Assembly (NCBI GenBank): GCA_028564925.1
Contig: CM053030.1
Coordinates: 266,378,199 to 266,442,198 of the forward strand
DNA length: 64,000 nucleotides
Reading direction: 5' to 3'
Source of the DNA: Lithobates sylvaticus
Lineage: Eukaryota; Chordata; Amphibia; Anura; Ranidae
Shown: in pieces, positions 10,843-22,948 of the stretch
Layout of the letters: each line of letters begins with the position of its first letter
How positions within the stretch are numbered: the first letter of the stretch is position 1
Position numbers and translations under genes: made by a program
Notes under the pieces: model-generated
The model's input: the letters and a program-made list of their open reading frames with translations, nothing else
Database searches by the model: none
What the model was told of the DNA's origin: nothing

Positions 10843-12130
10843 GTTGCCACAACACTGTAAGCCCTCACAGTTACTCTTGGTGGGCACAGGAATTGACCCT
10901 GCTGTGAATTATTAGATCAAGATTTGTAATTGCATGCACCTGTTGAACAGGGCAGAAAAATTGGGCCTTTGGTGGTGGTGGTGGACGGTGTTGCCACAAC
11001 ACTGTAAGCCCTTAGAGTTACTCTTGGTGGGCACATGAATGGGCCCTGCTGAGAATTATTAGATCAAGATTTGTAATTACACGCCCCTGTTAAACAGTGG
11101 CGGAAAAATTGGGCCTTTGGTGGTGGTGGTGGACGGTGTTGCCACAAGACTGTAAGCCCTCACAGTTACTCTTGGTGGGCGCAGGAATGGGCCCTGCTGT
11201 GAACTATTAGATCAAGATTTGTAATTACAAGCCCCGGTTAAACATGGGCTGAAAAATTGTGCCTTAGGCACTGGTGCTGGTGCCACAACACTGCAACCCC
11301 TCACAGATACTGTACTTGGAGCACAGCAGTCAGACCTGTTGCGAAGCATTGCTTAAAAAATTGTAATTACACGCCCCTGTTAAACAGGGGCTGAAAAATT
11401 GTGCCTTAGGCACTGGTGCTGGTGCCACAACACTGCAACCCCTCACAGATACTGTACTTGGAGCACAGCAGTCAGACCTGTTGCGAAGCATTGCTTAAAA
11501 AATTGTAATTACACGCCCCTGTTAAACAGGGGCTGAAAAATTGGGCCTTAGGCACTGGTGCTGGTGCCACAACACTGCAACCCCACACAGATACTGTACT
11601 CTGAGCACAGCAATGAGACCTGTTGCAAAGCATTGCTTTAAAAATTGTAATTACATGCCCCTGTTAAACAGGGGCTGAAAAATTGTGCCTTAGGCACTGG
11701 TGCTGGTGCCACAACACTGCAACCCCTCACAGATACTGTACTTGGAGCACAGCAGTCAGACCTGTTGCGAAGCATTGCTTTAAAAATTGTAATTACACGC
11801 CCCTGTTAAACAGGGGCTAAAAAATTGTGCCTTAGGCACTGGTGCTGGTGCCACAACACTGCAACCCCTCACAGATACTGTACTTGGAGCACAGCAGTCA
11901 GACCTGTTGCGAAGCATTGCTTAAAAATTGTAATTACACGCCCCTGTTAAACAGGGGCTGAAAAATTGTGCCTTAGGCACTGGTGCTGGTGCCACAACAC
12001 TGCAACCCCTCACAGATACTGTACTTGGAGCACAGCAGTCAGACCTGTTGCAAAGCATTGCTTAAAAAATTGTAATTACACTCCCCTGTTAAACAGGGGC
12101 TGAAAAGTTGGGCCTTAGCCACTGGTGGTG
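10843..12130. repeat. Tandem array of ~143-bp units in hAT copy A
   Basis: About nine units each contain GTTAAACAGGGGCTGAAAAA, TGCCACAACACTGCAACCCC and TGTAATTACACGCCCC. The first three are a subtype with GGTGGTGGTGGTGG and CTCTTGGTGGGCAC. The later ones carry GATACTGTACTTGGAGCACA. The array lies 3' of the transposase stop codon on the minus strand. hAT copy D has only one matching unit at 52857-52950, so the array grew after the copies diverged or contracted in D. Confidence 0.9.
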
Positions 12131-12262
12131 GCACCCAAAAACAAAAATGTTCTTCCAAGATATCATCAGGATCATTGAGGAGGAAGAGGATAGTCAGTCA
12201 ACATAACAGGACAGTCACTCAGCATCAGCATAGGCAGTCTTGAAGGGATGTGACATTATAAA

Positions 12263-13012
12263 TTATTCAGTTATATCAGCTTCAGGTGCCTGGTAGCTGG
12301 TGGTGATCCAAGACTGATTCATCTTTATGAAGGTCAGTCGATCAACCGAGTCGGTGGACAGGCGCACCCTGTGATCGGTGACAAAGCCTCCAGCAGCACT
12401 GAATGTGCGTTCGGAAAGAACGCTGGATGCAGGACAGGCCAGTAGCTCAATTGCATACTGTGCAAGCTCTGGCCAGTGATCCATCCTCAAGATCCAGGAA
12501 GCCAGAGGATTTTCGGTGGGAAAGGTGTCCAAGTCTGACCTTGCCCCTAGGTATTCCTGCACCATGTATATCAGACGCTGGCGATGGTTGCTGGAACCGA
12601 TCATACCTGGGGGCTGCGGACTAAAAAATTGTCTGAACGCATCGGTCAGACGTCCACCTTCCCCACCGCTCCTTCTGCTACTGACCGAAGCCTCAGCAAC
12701 TCGTCGTGCAGGACCAGGAGTTTGTAACCTCCCAGTCTCTGGGAACGCGTTGCACAGACCTTTCTGCAAGGCCTCCCTGAGATGTCTCATTCTCTGCTCC
12801 CTCTGCGACGGCAAGATAAGGTCCGCAACCTTACCCTTGTACCGTGGATCAAGGAGAGTGGCCAGCCAGTAATGGTCCCTCTCCTTGATCCGAAGAATAC
12901 GAGGATCCTTCCACAGGCTTTGCAGGATAAGGGAGGCCATGCAACGTAGGTTAGCTGAGGCATTCGGTCCGGAGTCTTCTGGGTCACTGAGGACGACATG
13001 ATCGGCAGCCAC
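12263..13012 (-). pseudogene. hAT transposase, C-terminal part
   Basis: The 249-residue frame matches the C-terminal half of hAT (Ac/ZBED-type) transposases. Early in it comes YWLATLLDPRYKGKV, the usual LDPR block. Then comes RLIYMVQEYLG, where the Glu may be the third catalytic acid (inference). The conserved hAT dimerisation region follows at about residues 195-235, containing ASSVLSERTFSAAGG. It ends at a natural-looking stop at 12263. The Met at the start of the open frame is internal, and the real protein would begin far upstream. The BED finger and the first two catalytic Asp seen in copy D are absent. Confidence 0.9.
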
Positions 13013-13666
13013 CTCCTCCCAGCCACGTACAAGTCCACTGGTTTGTTGGGACTGTAAATGGAGGGCATCCTGCCTCGTTGGACATGTGCCGCCTCCTCCT
13101 CCTCCTCTCTCCCTTCAGGCACCCACGTGGAGTCAGTGACCTCATCATCCCCTCCCTCTTCACCACTGGAGCAAACCGCGCAGTAAGCTGCAGCTGGTGG
13201 AACATGACTGCCAGATTGCTGTCCTTGAGCATCCCCTCTCTCTGCGCTCACGCTACTGCCTTCCTCTAGCTGGGTATCATCATCCGAGCCTTCAAAACGT
13301 TGGGCATCCTCCAGGAGCATGTACCCAACACTGTGCTCAAACAGTTCGGGGGACTCCTCAGGAGGACATGGTGGGTCTAGGGAAGGGGTGCCTGATGATG
13401 CCATTGAGTATGTGTTGGCAGCTGCTTTGCCAGTACCCTGAGCCTGGGTGAGAGAGGATGAGGAGGATGAGGAGGGCTTGGTCATCCACTCTACCAAGCC
13501 TTCGGCATGATGCGGCTCAACATGTCCAGCTGCCGAAAACATGGCCACGTGCTGATGACGATGCACCACGTCCACGACCAGCACTGTTGTCTCTAGACAC
13601 AGAGCCTGCTTGCCCTGTGTTCTTGCCTCTGGACTGTCTGCCTCTCCTTGTCGGTCTTCCAGGCAT
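13010..13666 (-). pseudogene. Ser-rich, acidic N-terminal ORF of the hAT element
   Basis: The ATG at 13664-13666 opens MPGRPTRRGRQSRG, a basic, possibly nuclear-targeting start. After one frame change near 13520-13584 it continues with WMTKPSSSSSSS, ELFEHSVGYMLLEDAQ, an acidic tract and HVPPAAAYCAV. The same order of blocks occurs at 22949-23470 in copy B, which shows past coding. It ends close to the transposase C-terminal frame but in a different phase, so either a deletion joined an N-terminal module to the C-terminus or these were two genes. I recognise no named domain. Confidence 0.65.
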
Positions 13667-13711
13667 TGTAGTGGGTAGTGTATATTGTGCTGGAGTCACA
13701 CAGCACACACA

Positions 13712-16090
13712 CTAACTCCTGCAGATGGCTGCCTTAGATGACAATAACAGGGCCTTACGGCAGATAGAGGCTGAGGTGGTGGCTGCCTTAGATGACAACA
13801 ACAGGGCCTTACGGCAGATAGAGGCTGAGGTGGTGGCTGCCTTAGATGACAACAACAGGGCCTTACGGCACATAGAGGCTGAGGTGGTGGCTGCCTTAGA
13901 TGACAACAACAGGGCCTTATGACAGATAGGAAGGCTGAGGTGGTTTATTGTGTGCTGTACTAACACAGCAGACACACACACGCTAGCGCCTGCAAATGCT
14001 TGGCTGCCTTAGATGACAACAACAGGGCCTTATGACAGATAGGAAGGCTGAGGTGGTTTATTGTGTGCTGTACTAACACAGCAGACACACAGACGCTAGC
14101 TCCTGCAAATGCCTGGCTGCCTTAGATGACAACAACAGGGCCTTATGACAGATAGGGAGGCTGAGGTGGTTTATTGTGTGCTGTACTAACACAGCAGACA
14201 CACACACGCTAGCTCCTGTAAATGCCTGGCTGCCTTAGATGACAACAACAGGGCCTTATGACAGATAGGGAGGCTGAGGTGGTTTATTGTGTGCTGTACT
14301 AACACAGCAGACACACACACGCTAGCTCCTGTAAATGCCTGGCTGCCTTAGATGACAACAACTGGGCCTTACGGCAGATAGAGGCTGCCTTAGATGACAA
14401 CAACAGGGCCTTATGACAGATAGAGAGGCTGAGGTGGTTTATTGTGTGCTGTACTAACACAGCACACACACACACGCTATCTCCTGTAAATGCCTGGCTG
14501 CCTTAGATAACAACAACAGGGCCTTATGGCAGATAGAGATGCTGAGGTGGTTTATTGTGTGCTGTACTAACACAGCACACACACACACACGCTAGCTCCT
14601 GTAAATGCCTGGCTGCCTTAGATGACAACAACTGGGCCTTATGGCAGATAGAGGCTGTCTTAGATGACAACAACAGGGCCTTATGGCAGATAGAGAGGCT
14701 GATGTGGTTTATTGTGTGCTATACTAACACAGCACACACACACACACGCACGCTATCTCCTGTAAATGCCTGGCTGCCTTAGATGACAACAACAGGGCCT
14801 TATGGCAGATAGAGAGGCTGAGGTGGTTTATTGTGTGCTGTACTAACACAGCACACACACACACTAGCTCCTGTAAATGCCTGGCTGCCTTAGATGACAA
14901 CAACTGGGCCTTACGGCAGATAGAGGCTGAGGTGGTGGCTGCCTTAGATGACAACAACAGGCCCTTATGACAGATAGAGAGGCTGAGGTGGTTTATTGTG
15001 TGCTGTACTAACACAGCACACACACACACACGCTAGCTCCTGTAAATGCCTGGCTGCCTTAGATGACAACAACAGGGCCTTACGGCAGATAGAGGCTGAG
15101 GTGGTGGCTGCCTTAGATGACAACAACAGGGCCTTATGACAGATAGAGAGGCTGAGGTGGTTTATTGTGTGCTGTACTAACACAGCACACACACACACAC
15201 GCTAGCTCCTGTAAATGCCTGGCTGCCTTAGATGACAACAACTGGGCCTTACGGCAGATAGAGGCTGCCTTAGATGACAACAACAGGGCCTTATGACATA
15301 TAGAGAGGCTGAGGTGGTTTATTGTGTGCTGTACTAACACAGCACACACACACACGCTAGCTCCTGTAAATGCCTGGCTGCCTTAGATGACAACAACTGG
15401 GCCTTACGGCAGATAGAGGCTGCCTTAGATGACAACAACAGGGCCTTATGGCAGATAGAGAGGCTGAGGTGGTTTATTGTGTGCTGTACTAACACAGCAC
15501 ACACACACGCTATCTCCTGTAAATGCCTGGCTGCCTTAGATGACAACAACAGGGCCTTATGGCAGATAGAGAGGCTGAGGTGGTTTATTGTGTGCTGTAC
15601 TAACACAGCACACACACACACGCTAGCTCCTGTAAATGCCTGGCTGCCTTACATGACAACTGGGCCTTACGGCGGATAGAGGCTGCCTTGGATGACAACA
15701 GGGCCTTATTGCAGATAGAGAGGCTGAGGTGGTTTATTGTGTGCTGTACTAACACAGCACACACACACACGCTATCTCCTGTAAATGCCTGGCTGCCTTA
15801 GATGACAACAACAGGGCCTTATGGCAGATAAAGAGGCTGAGGTGGTTTATTGTGTGCTGTACTAACACAGCACACACACACACACGCTAGCTCCTGTAAA
15901 TGCCTGGCTGCCTTAGATGACAACAACTGGGCCTTACAGCAGATAGAGGCTGAGGTGGTGTCTGCCTTAGATGACAACAACAGGGCCTTATGACAGATAG
16001 AGAGGCTGAGGTTGTTTATTGTGTGCTGTACTAACAAAGCACACACACACACACACACGCTAGCTCCTGTAAATGCCTGGCTGGCTGCCT
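13712..16090. repeat. Tandem array upstream of the hAT ORF, ~113-bp base unit
   Basis: Units read GCCTGGCTGCCTTAGATGAC, ACAACAGGGCCTTATG, GAGGCTGAGGTGGTTTATTG, TGTGCTGTACTAACACAGCA, a (CA)n run, then CGCTAGCTCCTGTAAATG. Some units carry an extra copy of the TTAGATGACAACAACAGGGCC block (about 37-45 bp). The array begins only about 45 bp upstream of the ORF start (minus strand) and ends about 300 bp short of the TATA box, so it would be transcribed as 5' leader or intron. Confidence 0.92.
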
Positions 16091-16396
16091 TAGATCACAA
16101 CAGGCCAGAAGGATAAAGGTGATACTGCAATGCTGTACTAACAGCACGCACACACTAGACTAATTCCCAGAATCACAGCAGATAAAGTTAGACTCAGCAG
16201 CAGATAATGTCACCACTCAGCACAGCAGAATGTATAACACAGCACAGCACTGCAGATACTGTCAGCAGCAGTGCAATCAGCAGAATGAATATAAATTCAA
16301 ATGATCACTCAGTATGAATCAGCATCAGCAATGTAAAACAGTCTGCCTGTATCACAGTCACCGTAACACAGTACACTAGGCCGCCACAGCGGCGGC

Positions 16397-16404
16397 CTTT
16401 TATA
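16397..16404 (-). promoter_or_regulatory. TATA box of hAT copy A
   Basis: On the minus strand this reads TATAAAAG, followed by GCCGCC-rich sequence. The same TATAAAAGGCCGCCGC arrangement occurs in copy C (25852) and a similar TATATAAGGCCGCC in copy D (about 55826), at a similar distance from the element end. It probably serves the transposase transcript. Confidence 0.65.
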
Positions 16405-16519
16405 GAGTGGGGCGTGTACTAAAGCCCCTGAGCTATAATTGGCTATAGGCATCCTGCGAACAGCCCAAATAGTTCTGGGCTCGCCAGAATCGAACACCAG
16501 GCCCATCCCTAGTGCGGGC

Positions 16520-17367
16520 CATGCCAAAGAGACAGGCAGTTCTCTCCCTAAGCAGTTAACATTTTTACACCTAGAACCAACAGACACCAATATTCTCCTC
16601 TCTCCTATTCAAGGTGATTAAATGTTGTTAGGATGGGGATGCAGAAAATACTCCATATACCTCACCAGTCTCTCATATCCTACAGGAAGCCACCATGCTC
16701 TCATAGTTGCAAGGACTTGGTCTCTTGATTCTCCAGGCCAGGTCTCTAGGCCAACCCTGTGCCACAGCGACTCCAATATGCAGACCAAGCCACACAGTTA
16801 GGGACATAAAGCAAACCTATCATTGGCAAGTAGTTAAAGTGTACCTAAAGCCATATTTTTGGGGGTTTTGAATAAAAGGGTTAGAACATCTGTTGGGTTT
16901 TATTGTTGTCTGAGTGATCACTGGGGAGATTACTGTAAACCTTTCCTTTTGTCCTGGTGACCATTGTCAAGTGAGAGAAAAACAAAAATTGAATTGTCAC
17001 AACAACAGCAACGAGGTAGAAACTGTCCAATGGGGACACTTGTTCATGTAACAACTGTCTAAGACATCATTTCCCCTAGTCCCCTCACTTTTGGAGATAC
17101 TATATTTCCTTTCAACTTCTGTTGTGTCTATGTGGCAGTAAGTGAAGCCAACCCTCATCAATAGGACACAGATGGTATTAAAAACCTTAGCGGTGTTCTA
17201 ACTATTATTATCTACTCAATGAATAGCAAAAAAGTTTTTCCTTAAGATATACGTTAGGCCTCTACCAAGATTGCATGATTTTTCTGAGGTGCAAGAAAGT
17301 CATTGATCTGGATCAAGATGGTAGGTAATAGATGTTTCAAACATTTTAATCAAATCACATCTCCTTA
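16520..17367. other. Intergenic DNA, probable old TTAA-type repeat
   Basis: No gene is seen. From 16834 the words TTAAAGTGTACCTAAAGCC resemble the ends of the TTAA-flanked repeats elsewhere in the window. I could not find a matching right end, so this may be a decayed or truncated copy. Confidence 0.35.
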
Positions 17368-17649
17368 CTAATGACTGGGGATGGGCGAACGGTTCAGCCC
17401 GAGCATAAGTTCGTGCCGAACTTTCGTTGTTCAGGAGTTCGGCGAACATCCAAACAAACGGGTCGCTCGACCATTTATTCCCCCGCCTAAAACGACCACA
17501 ATGCATTGTGGCACTGAACAGTGCATTGCAAGCCCTGATTGGCTGAAGCAGTTTCAGCTTCAGCCAATCAGGGCACAGAGCACTGTCAGAGTCATGATTG
17601 GACACTGTCATCATGATTTTATCCAATCATGGGTCATTCCTGCCCACAG

Positions 17650-17657
17650 TATAAAAG
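17650..17657 (+). promoter_or_regulatory. TATA box of hAT copy B
   Basis: TATAAAAG lies about 270 bp inside the left end, preceded by CAATCA words in a short inverted repeat (CAATCATGA). The position is equivalent to that in copies A, C and D. It precedes the 36-bp array, which would lie in the transcribed leader. Confidence 0.6.
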
Positions 17658-17979
17658 TATTCTTTCAATGGCAGCCATTTTCAGTGTGATTTTGGCATGG
17701 AGAGAGATAGAACAGGGCTCTGTTCAATGCTTTTAGTTAGTTAGTTAGTGTGCTATTTTGCTTCAATTGTCAGTTTAGAATATTAGTTTAGTGTCAGTCT
17801 AGGGATAGTGTGAGTGTAGTGAGGAGGACCATCATTCAGCTTTGCATAGTGTGCAGCTATAGTAGGGACAGCTCAGATAGCGTCAGTGTAGTGTAGTGAG
17901 ACCATGTCATTAATCTTTTCATTAGTGTATAGCTAGAGTAGGGAGAGTTCGGAAAGCGTCAGTGTAGTGACGGTTGAAC

Positions 17980-20900
17980 ACCATCTATTTGATTGCGTTA
18001 CTGCCAGTTTAACGCCATTTAGTTTTGTGTGCGCTACTGCCAGTTTAAAGCCATATAGTTCTGTGTGCGTTAATTCCAGTTTAATGCCATATAGTTTTGT
18101 GTGCGTTACTGCCAGTTTAACGCCATATAATTTTGTGTTTGTTACTGCCAGTTTAAAGCCATATAGTTCTGTGTGCGTCAATTCCAGTTTAACGCCATAT
18201 AGTTCTGTGTGCGTTACTGCCAGTTTATCACCATATAGTTTTTTGTGCGTTACTGACAATTTATCGCCATATAGTTTTGTGTGCGTTACTGCCAGTTTAA
18301 CGCCATATAATTTGTGTGCGTTACTGCCAGTTTATCGCCATATAGTTTGTGTGCGTTACTGCCAGTTTATCGCCATATATTTTTTGTGTGTTACTGCCAG
18401 TTTAACGCCATATAATTCTGTGTGAGTTACTGCCAGTTTAATGCCATATAGTTGTGTGTGTGTTATTACCAGTTTAACGCCATATAGTTTTGTGTGTGTT
18501 ACTGCCAGTTTAACACCATATAGTTCTGTGTGCGTTACTGAAAGTTTATCGCCATATAGTTTTGTGTGCGTACTGCCAGTTTATCGCCATATATTTCTGT
18601 GTGCCTTACTGCCAGTTTAACGCCATATAGGTTTGTGTGCGTTACTGCCAGTTAAACGCCATATAGTTCTGGGTGCGTTACTGCCAGTTTATCGCTATAT
18701 CATTTTTTGTTTGTTACTGACAATTTAACGCCATATAGTTTTGTGCGTTACTGACAGTTTAACACCATTTACTTCTGTGCGTTACTGCCAGTTTAACGCC
18801 ATATAGTTTTTTGTGTGTTACTGCAAGTTTAACACCATTTACTTCTGTGTGTGTCACTGCCAGTTTAACGCCATATAGTTTTGTGTGCCTTACTGCCAGT
18901 TTAACACCATATAGTTTTGTGTTTTACTGCCAGTTTAATGCCATATAGTTCTGTGTGCGTCACTGCCAGTTTATCGCCATATCGTTTTTTGTGTGTTACT
19001 GCCAGTTTAACGCCATATAGTTCTGTGTGCGTTACTGCCAGTTTAGGGCCATATATTTTTGTGTGCGTTACTGCCAGTTTAACGCCATATAGTTCTGTGT
19101 GCGTTACTGCCAGTTTAACGCCATATAGTTTTGTGTGCATTACTGCCAGTTTATCGCTATATAGTTTTTTGTTTGTTACTGCCAATTTAACGCTATATAG
19201 TTGTGTGCGTTACTGCAAGTTTAACACCATTTACTGTGTGTGTCCTGCCAGTTTAATGCCATATAGTTCTGAGTGCGTTACTGCCAGTTTAACGCCATAT
19301 CGTTTTTTGAGTGTTACTGCCAGTTTAACGCCATATAGTTTTTTGTTTGTTACTGCCAATTTAACACCATATAGTTTTGTGCATTACTGCAAGTTTAACG
19401 CCATTTACTTCTGTGTGCGTTACTGTAAGTTTAACACCATTTCTTCTGTGTGCGTTACTGCCAATTTAATGCCATATAGTTCTGTGTGCATTACTGCCAG
19501 TTTAACGTCATATAGTTCTGTGTGTGTTACTGCCAGTTTAATGCCATATAGTTCTGTGTGCATTACTGCCAGTTTAACACCATGTAGTTTTGTGTGCGTT
19601 ACTGCCAGTTAAACACTTTTACTTCTGTATGCGTTACTGCCAGTTTAATGCCATATAGTTCTGTGTGCGCTACTGCTAGTTTATTGCCATATAGTTTTTG
19701 TGTGTTACTGCCAATTTAACGCCATTTAGTTCTGTGTGCGTTACTGCAAGTTTAACGCCATATAGGTTTGTGTGCTTTACTGCCAGTTTAATGCCATATA
19801 GTTCGGTGTGCGTTACTGTCAGTTTAATGCCATATAGTTTTGTGTGCGTTACTGCCAGTTTAACACCATACAGTTTTGTGCTATACTGCAGTTTAACACC
19901 ATATATTTCTGTGTGCGTTACTGCCAGTTTAACGCCATATACATTTGTGTGCGTTACTGCTAGTTTAACGCCATTCACTTCTGTGTGCGTTACTGCCAGT
20001 GTAATGCCATATAGTTCTGGGTGCGTAACTGCCAGTTTAACGCCATATAGTTCTGGGTGCGTTACTGCCAGTTTAACGCCATATAGTTTTTTGTGTGTTA
20101 CTGCCAGTTTATCGCAATTTACTTCTGTGTGCATTACTGCCAGTTTAATGCCATAAAGTTTTGTGTGTGTTACTGCAAGTTTAACGTCATTTACTTCTGT
20201 GTGCGTTACTGCAAGTTTAACACCATTTACTTCTGTGTGCATTACTGACAATTTAACGCCATATAGTTTTGTGTGCGTTACTGCCAGTTTAACACCATAT
20301 AGTTTTGTGCGTTACAGCCAGTTTAACGCCATATAGTTCTGTGTGCGTTACTGCCAGTTTAACGCCATATAGATTTGTTTGCGTTACTGCCAGGTTAACG
20401 CCATATAGTTTTGTGTGTGTTACTGCCTGTTTAACGCCATATCGTTTTGTGCATTACTGCCAGTTTAAAGCCATATAGTTTTGTGCGTTACTGCAAGTTT
20501 AACGCCATTTATTTCTGTGTGCGTTACTGCAAGTTTGACGCCATTTACTTCTGTGTGCATTACTGCCAATTTAACACCATATAGTTCTGTGTACGTTACT
20601 GCCAGTTTAACACCATATAGTTCTGGGTGCGTTACTGCCAGTTTAACGTCATATATCTCTGTGTGCATTACTGCCAGTTTAACGCCATGTAGTTTTGTGT
20701 GTGTTACTGCCAGTTTAACGCCATTTACTTCTGTGTGCGTTACTGCCAGTTTAACGCCATATAGTTCTGTGTGTGTTACTGCCAGTTTATCGCCATACAG
20801 TTTTTTTGTGTGTTACTGCCAATTTAACGCCATATAGTTTTGTGCGTTACTGCAAGTTTAACGTCATATAGTTTTGTGTGCGTTACTGCCAGTTTAACGC

Positions 20901-22760
20901 CATATAGTTTTGTGTGCATTACTGACAGTTTAACGCCATATAGTTCTGGGTGCATTACTGTCAATTTAATGCCATATAGTTCTGGGTGCGTTACTGCCAG
21001 TTTAACGCCATACCGTTATTTGTATGTTACTGCCAGTTTAACGCCATATAGTTCTGTGTGCATTACTGCCAGTTTAACACCATATAGTTTTGTGTGCGTT
21101 AATGGCAGTTTAATGCCATATAGTTTTGTGTGCGTTTCTGCCAGTTTAACGCCATATAGTTCTGTGTGCGTTACTGCCAGTTTAACGCCATATAGTTCTG
21201 TGTGCGTTACTGCTAATTTATCGCCATATCGTTTTTGTGTGTTACTGCCAGTTTAACGCCATATAGTTTTGTGCGTTACTGCAATCTTAATGCCATAAAG
21301 TTTTGTGTGTGTTACTGCAAGTTTAACGTCATTTTCTTCTGGGTGCGTTACTGCAAGATTAACACCATTTACTTCTGTGTGCATTACTGACAATTTAACA
21401 CCATATAGTTTTGTGTGTTACTGCCAGTTTAACGCCATATAGTTCTGTGTGCGTTACTGCCGGTTTAACTCCATATAGAATTGTGCGCGTTACTGCCAGG
21501 TTAACGCCATATAGTTTTGTGTGTGTTACTGCCTGTTTAACGCCATATCGTTTTGTGCGTTACTGCCAGTTTAAAGCCATATAGTTTTGTGTGTTACTGC
21601 AAGTTTAACGCCATTTACTTCTGTGTGCGTTACTGCAAGTTTAACGCCATATAGATTTGTGTGCGTTACTGCCAGGTTAACACCATATAGTTTTGTGTGT
21701 GTCACTGCCTGTTTAACGCCATATCGTTTTGTGCGTTACTGCCAGTTTAAAGTCATATAGTTTTGTGCGTTACTGCAAGTTTAACGCCATTTACTTCTGT
21801 GTGCGTTACTGCAAGTTTAACGCCATTTACTTCTGTGTGCATTACTGCCAGTTTAACGCCATGTAGTTTTGTGTGCGTTACTGCCAGTTTAACACCATTT
21901 ACTTCTGTGTGCGATACTGCCAGTTTAATGCCATATAATTCTGTGTGTGTTACTGCCAGTTTATCGCCATACAGTTTTTTTGTGTGTTACTGCCAATTTA
22001 ATGCCATATAGTTTTGTGCGTTACTGCAAGTTTAACGTCATATAGTTTTGTGTGCTTTACTGCCAGTTTAACGTCATATAGTTTTGTGTGTGTTACTGAC
22101 AGTTTAACGCCATATAGTTTTGGGTGCGTTACTGTCAGTTTAACGCCAAATAGTTCTGGGTGCGTTACTGCCAGTTTAACGCCATATCGTTTTTTGTTAT
22201 GTTACTGCCAGTTTAACGCCATATAGGTCTGTGTGCGTTACTGCCAGTTTAACACCATATAGTTTTGTGTGCGTTACTGCCAGTTTAATGCCATATAGTT
22301 TTGTGTGCGTCACTGCCAGTTTAACTCCATATAGTTCTGTGTGTGTTACTGCCAGTTTAACGCCATATAGTTCTGTGTGCGTTACTGCCAGTTTAACGCC
22401 ATATAGTTCTGTGTGCGTTACTGCTAATTTATCGTCATATCGTTTTTGTGTGTTACTGCCAATTTAACGACATATAGTTTTGTGCGTTACTGCAAGCTTA
22501 ACGCCATATAGATTTGTGTGCGTTACTGCCAGTTTAACGCCATTTACTTCTGTGTGCATTACTGCCAGTTTAACGTCATTTACTTCTGTGTGCGTTGCTA
22601 CCAGTTTAACGTCATATAGTTCTGTGTGCGTTACTGCCAGTTTAACGCCATATAGTTTTGTGTGCATTACTGCCAGTTTAACGCCATATAGTTTTTTGCA
22701 TTACTGCCATTTACTTCTGTGTGCGTTACTGCCAGTTTAATGCCATATAGTTCTGTGTGT
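17980..22760. repeat. Minisatellite of 36-bp units in hAT copy B
   Basis: About 130 units follow TTACTGCCAGTTTAACGCCA then TATAGTTCTGTGTGCG, 36 bp long. Because 36 is a multiple of three, one frame on each strand repeats a 12-residue word (plus strand TASLTPYSSVCV, minus strand KLAVTHTELYGV) over long stretches between indels. Subtypes (ATTTACTTCTG, TATCGTTTTTTG, TTATCGCC) alternate in blocks, which shows segmental duplication. There is no independent evidence of translation. Confidence 0.95.
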
Positions 22761-22948
22761 CACTGTACATTTGGCACATTATATTGCAGTATATTATTGT
22801 TGAGTATCCGTGGAGTTTGTCTGTGTAGTGTGAGTACTCAAATTAAAGTGCACCAAACACCTCTTTACATTGATTAAAGTGCATCTACGTACAGATTTCC
22901 ACTTCTTCTTTAATTTTGCTTAAAAGCACTGCCCCCTACCTCCCAATA

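Larger units (their letters stand above)
9163..16511 (-). mobile_element. hAT element, copy A (7.35 kb), partial transposase
   Basis: The ends TAGGAATGAGCC (left) and CCCATCCCTA (right) are inverted repeats of the same type as the three other copies in this window. They are flanked by GTGTGGGC (9155-9162) and GTGCGGGC (16512-16519), an 8-bp duplication with one mismatch, which is diagnostic of hAT. Read on the minus strand the order is: G+C-rich end, TATA box near 16400, tandem array, ORF start at 13666, transposase C-terminus to 12263, second tandem array, other end. The BED and central catalytic parts are missing, so this copy cannot be autonomous. Confidence 0.9.

Noticed and set aside
17980-22760. 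CRISPR-like array of 36-bp repeats
   Set aside because: The unit length is right but the repeats are directly adjacent, without spacers, and the setting is a vertebrate transposon. It is a minisatellite.
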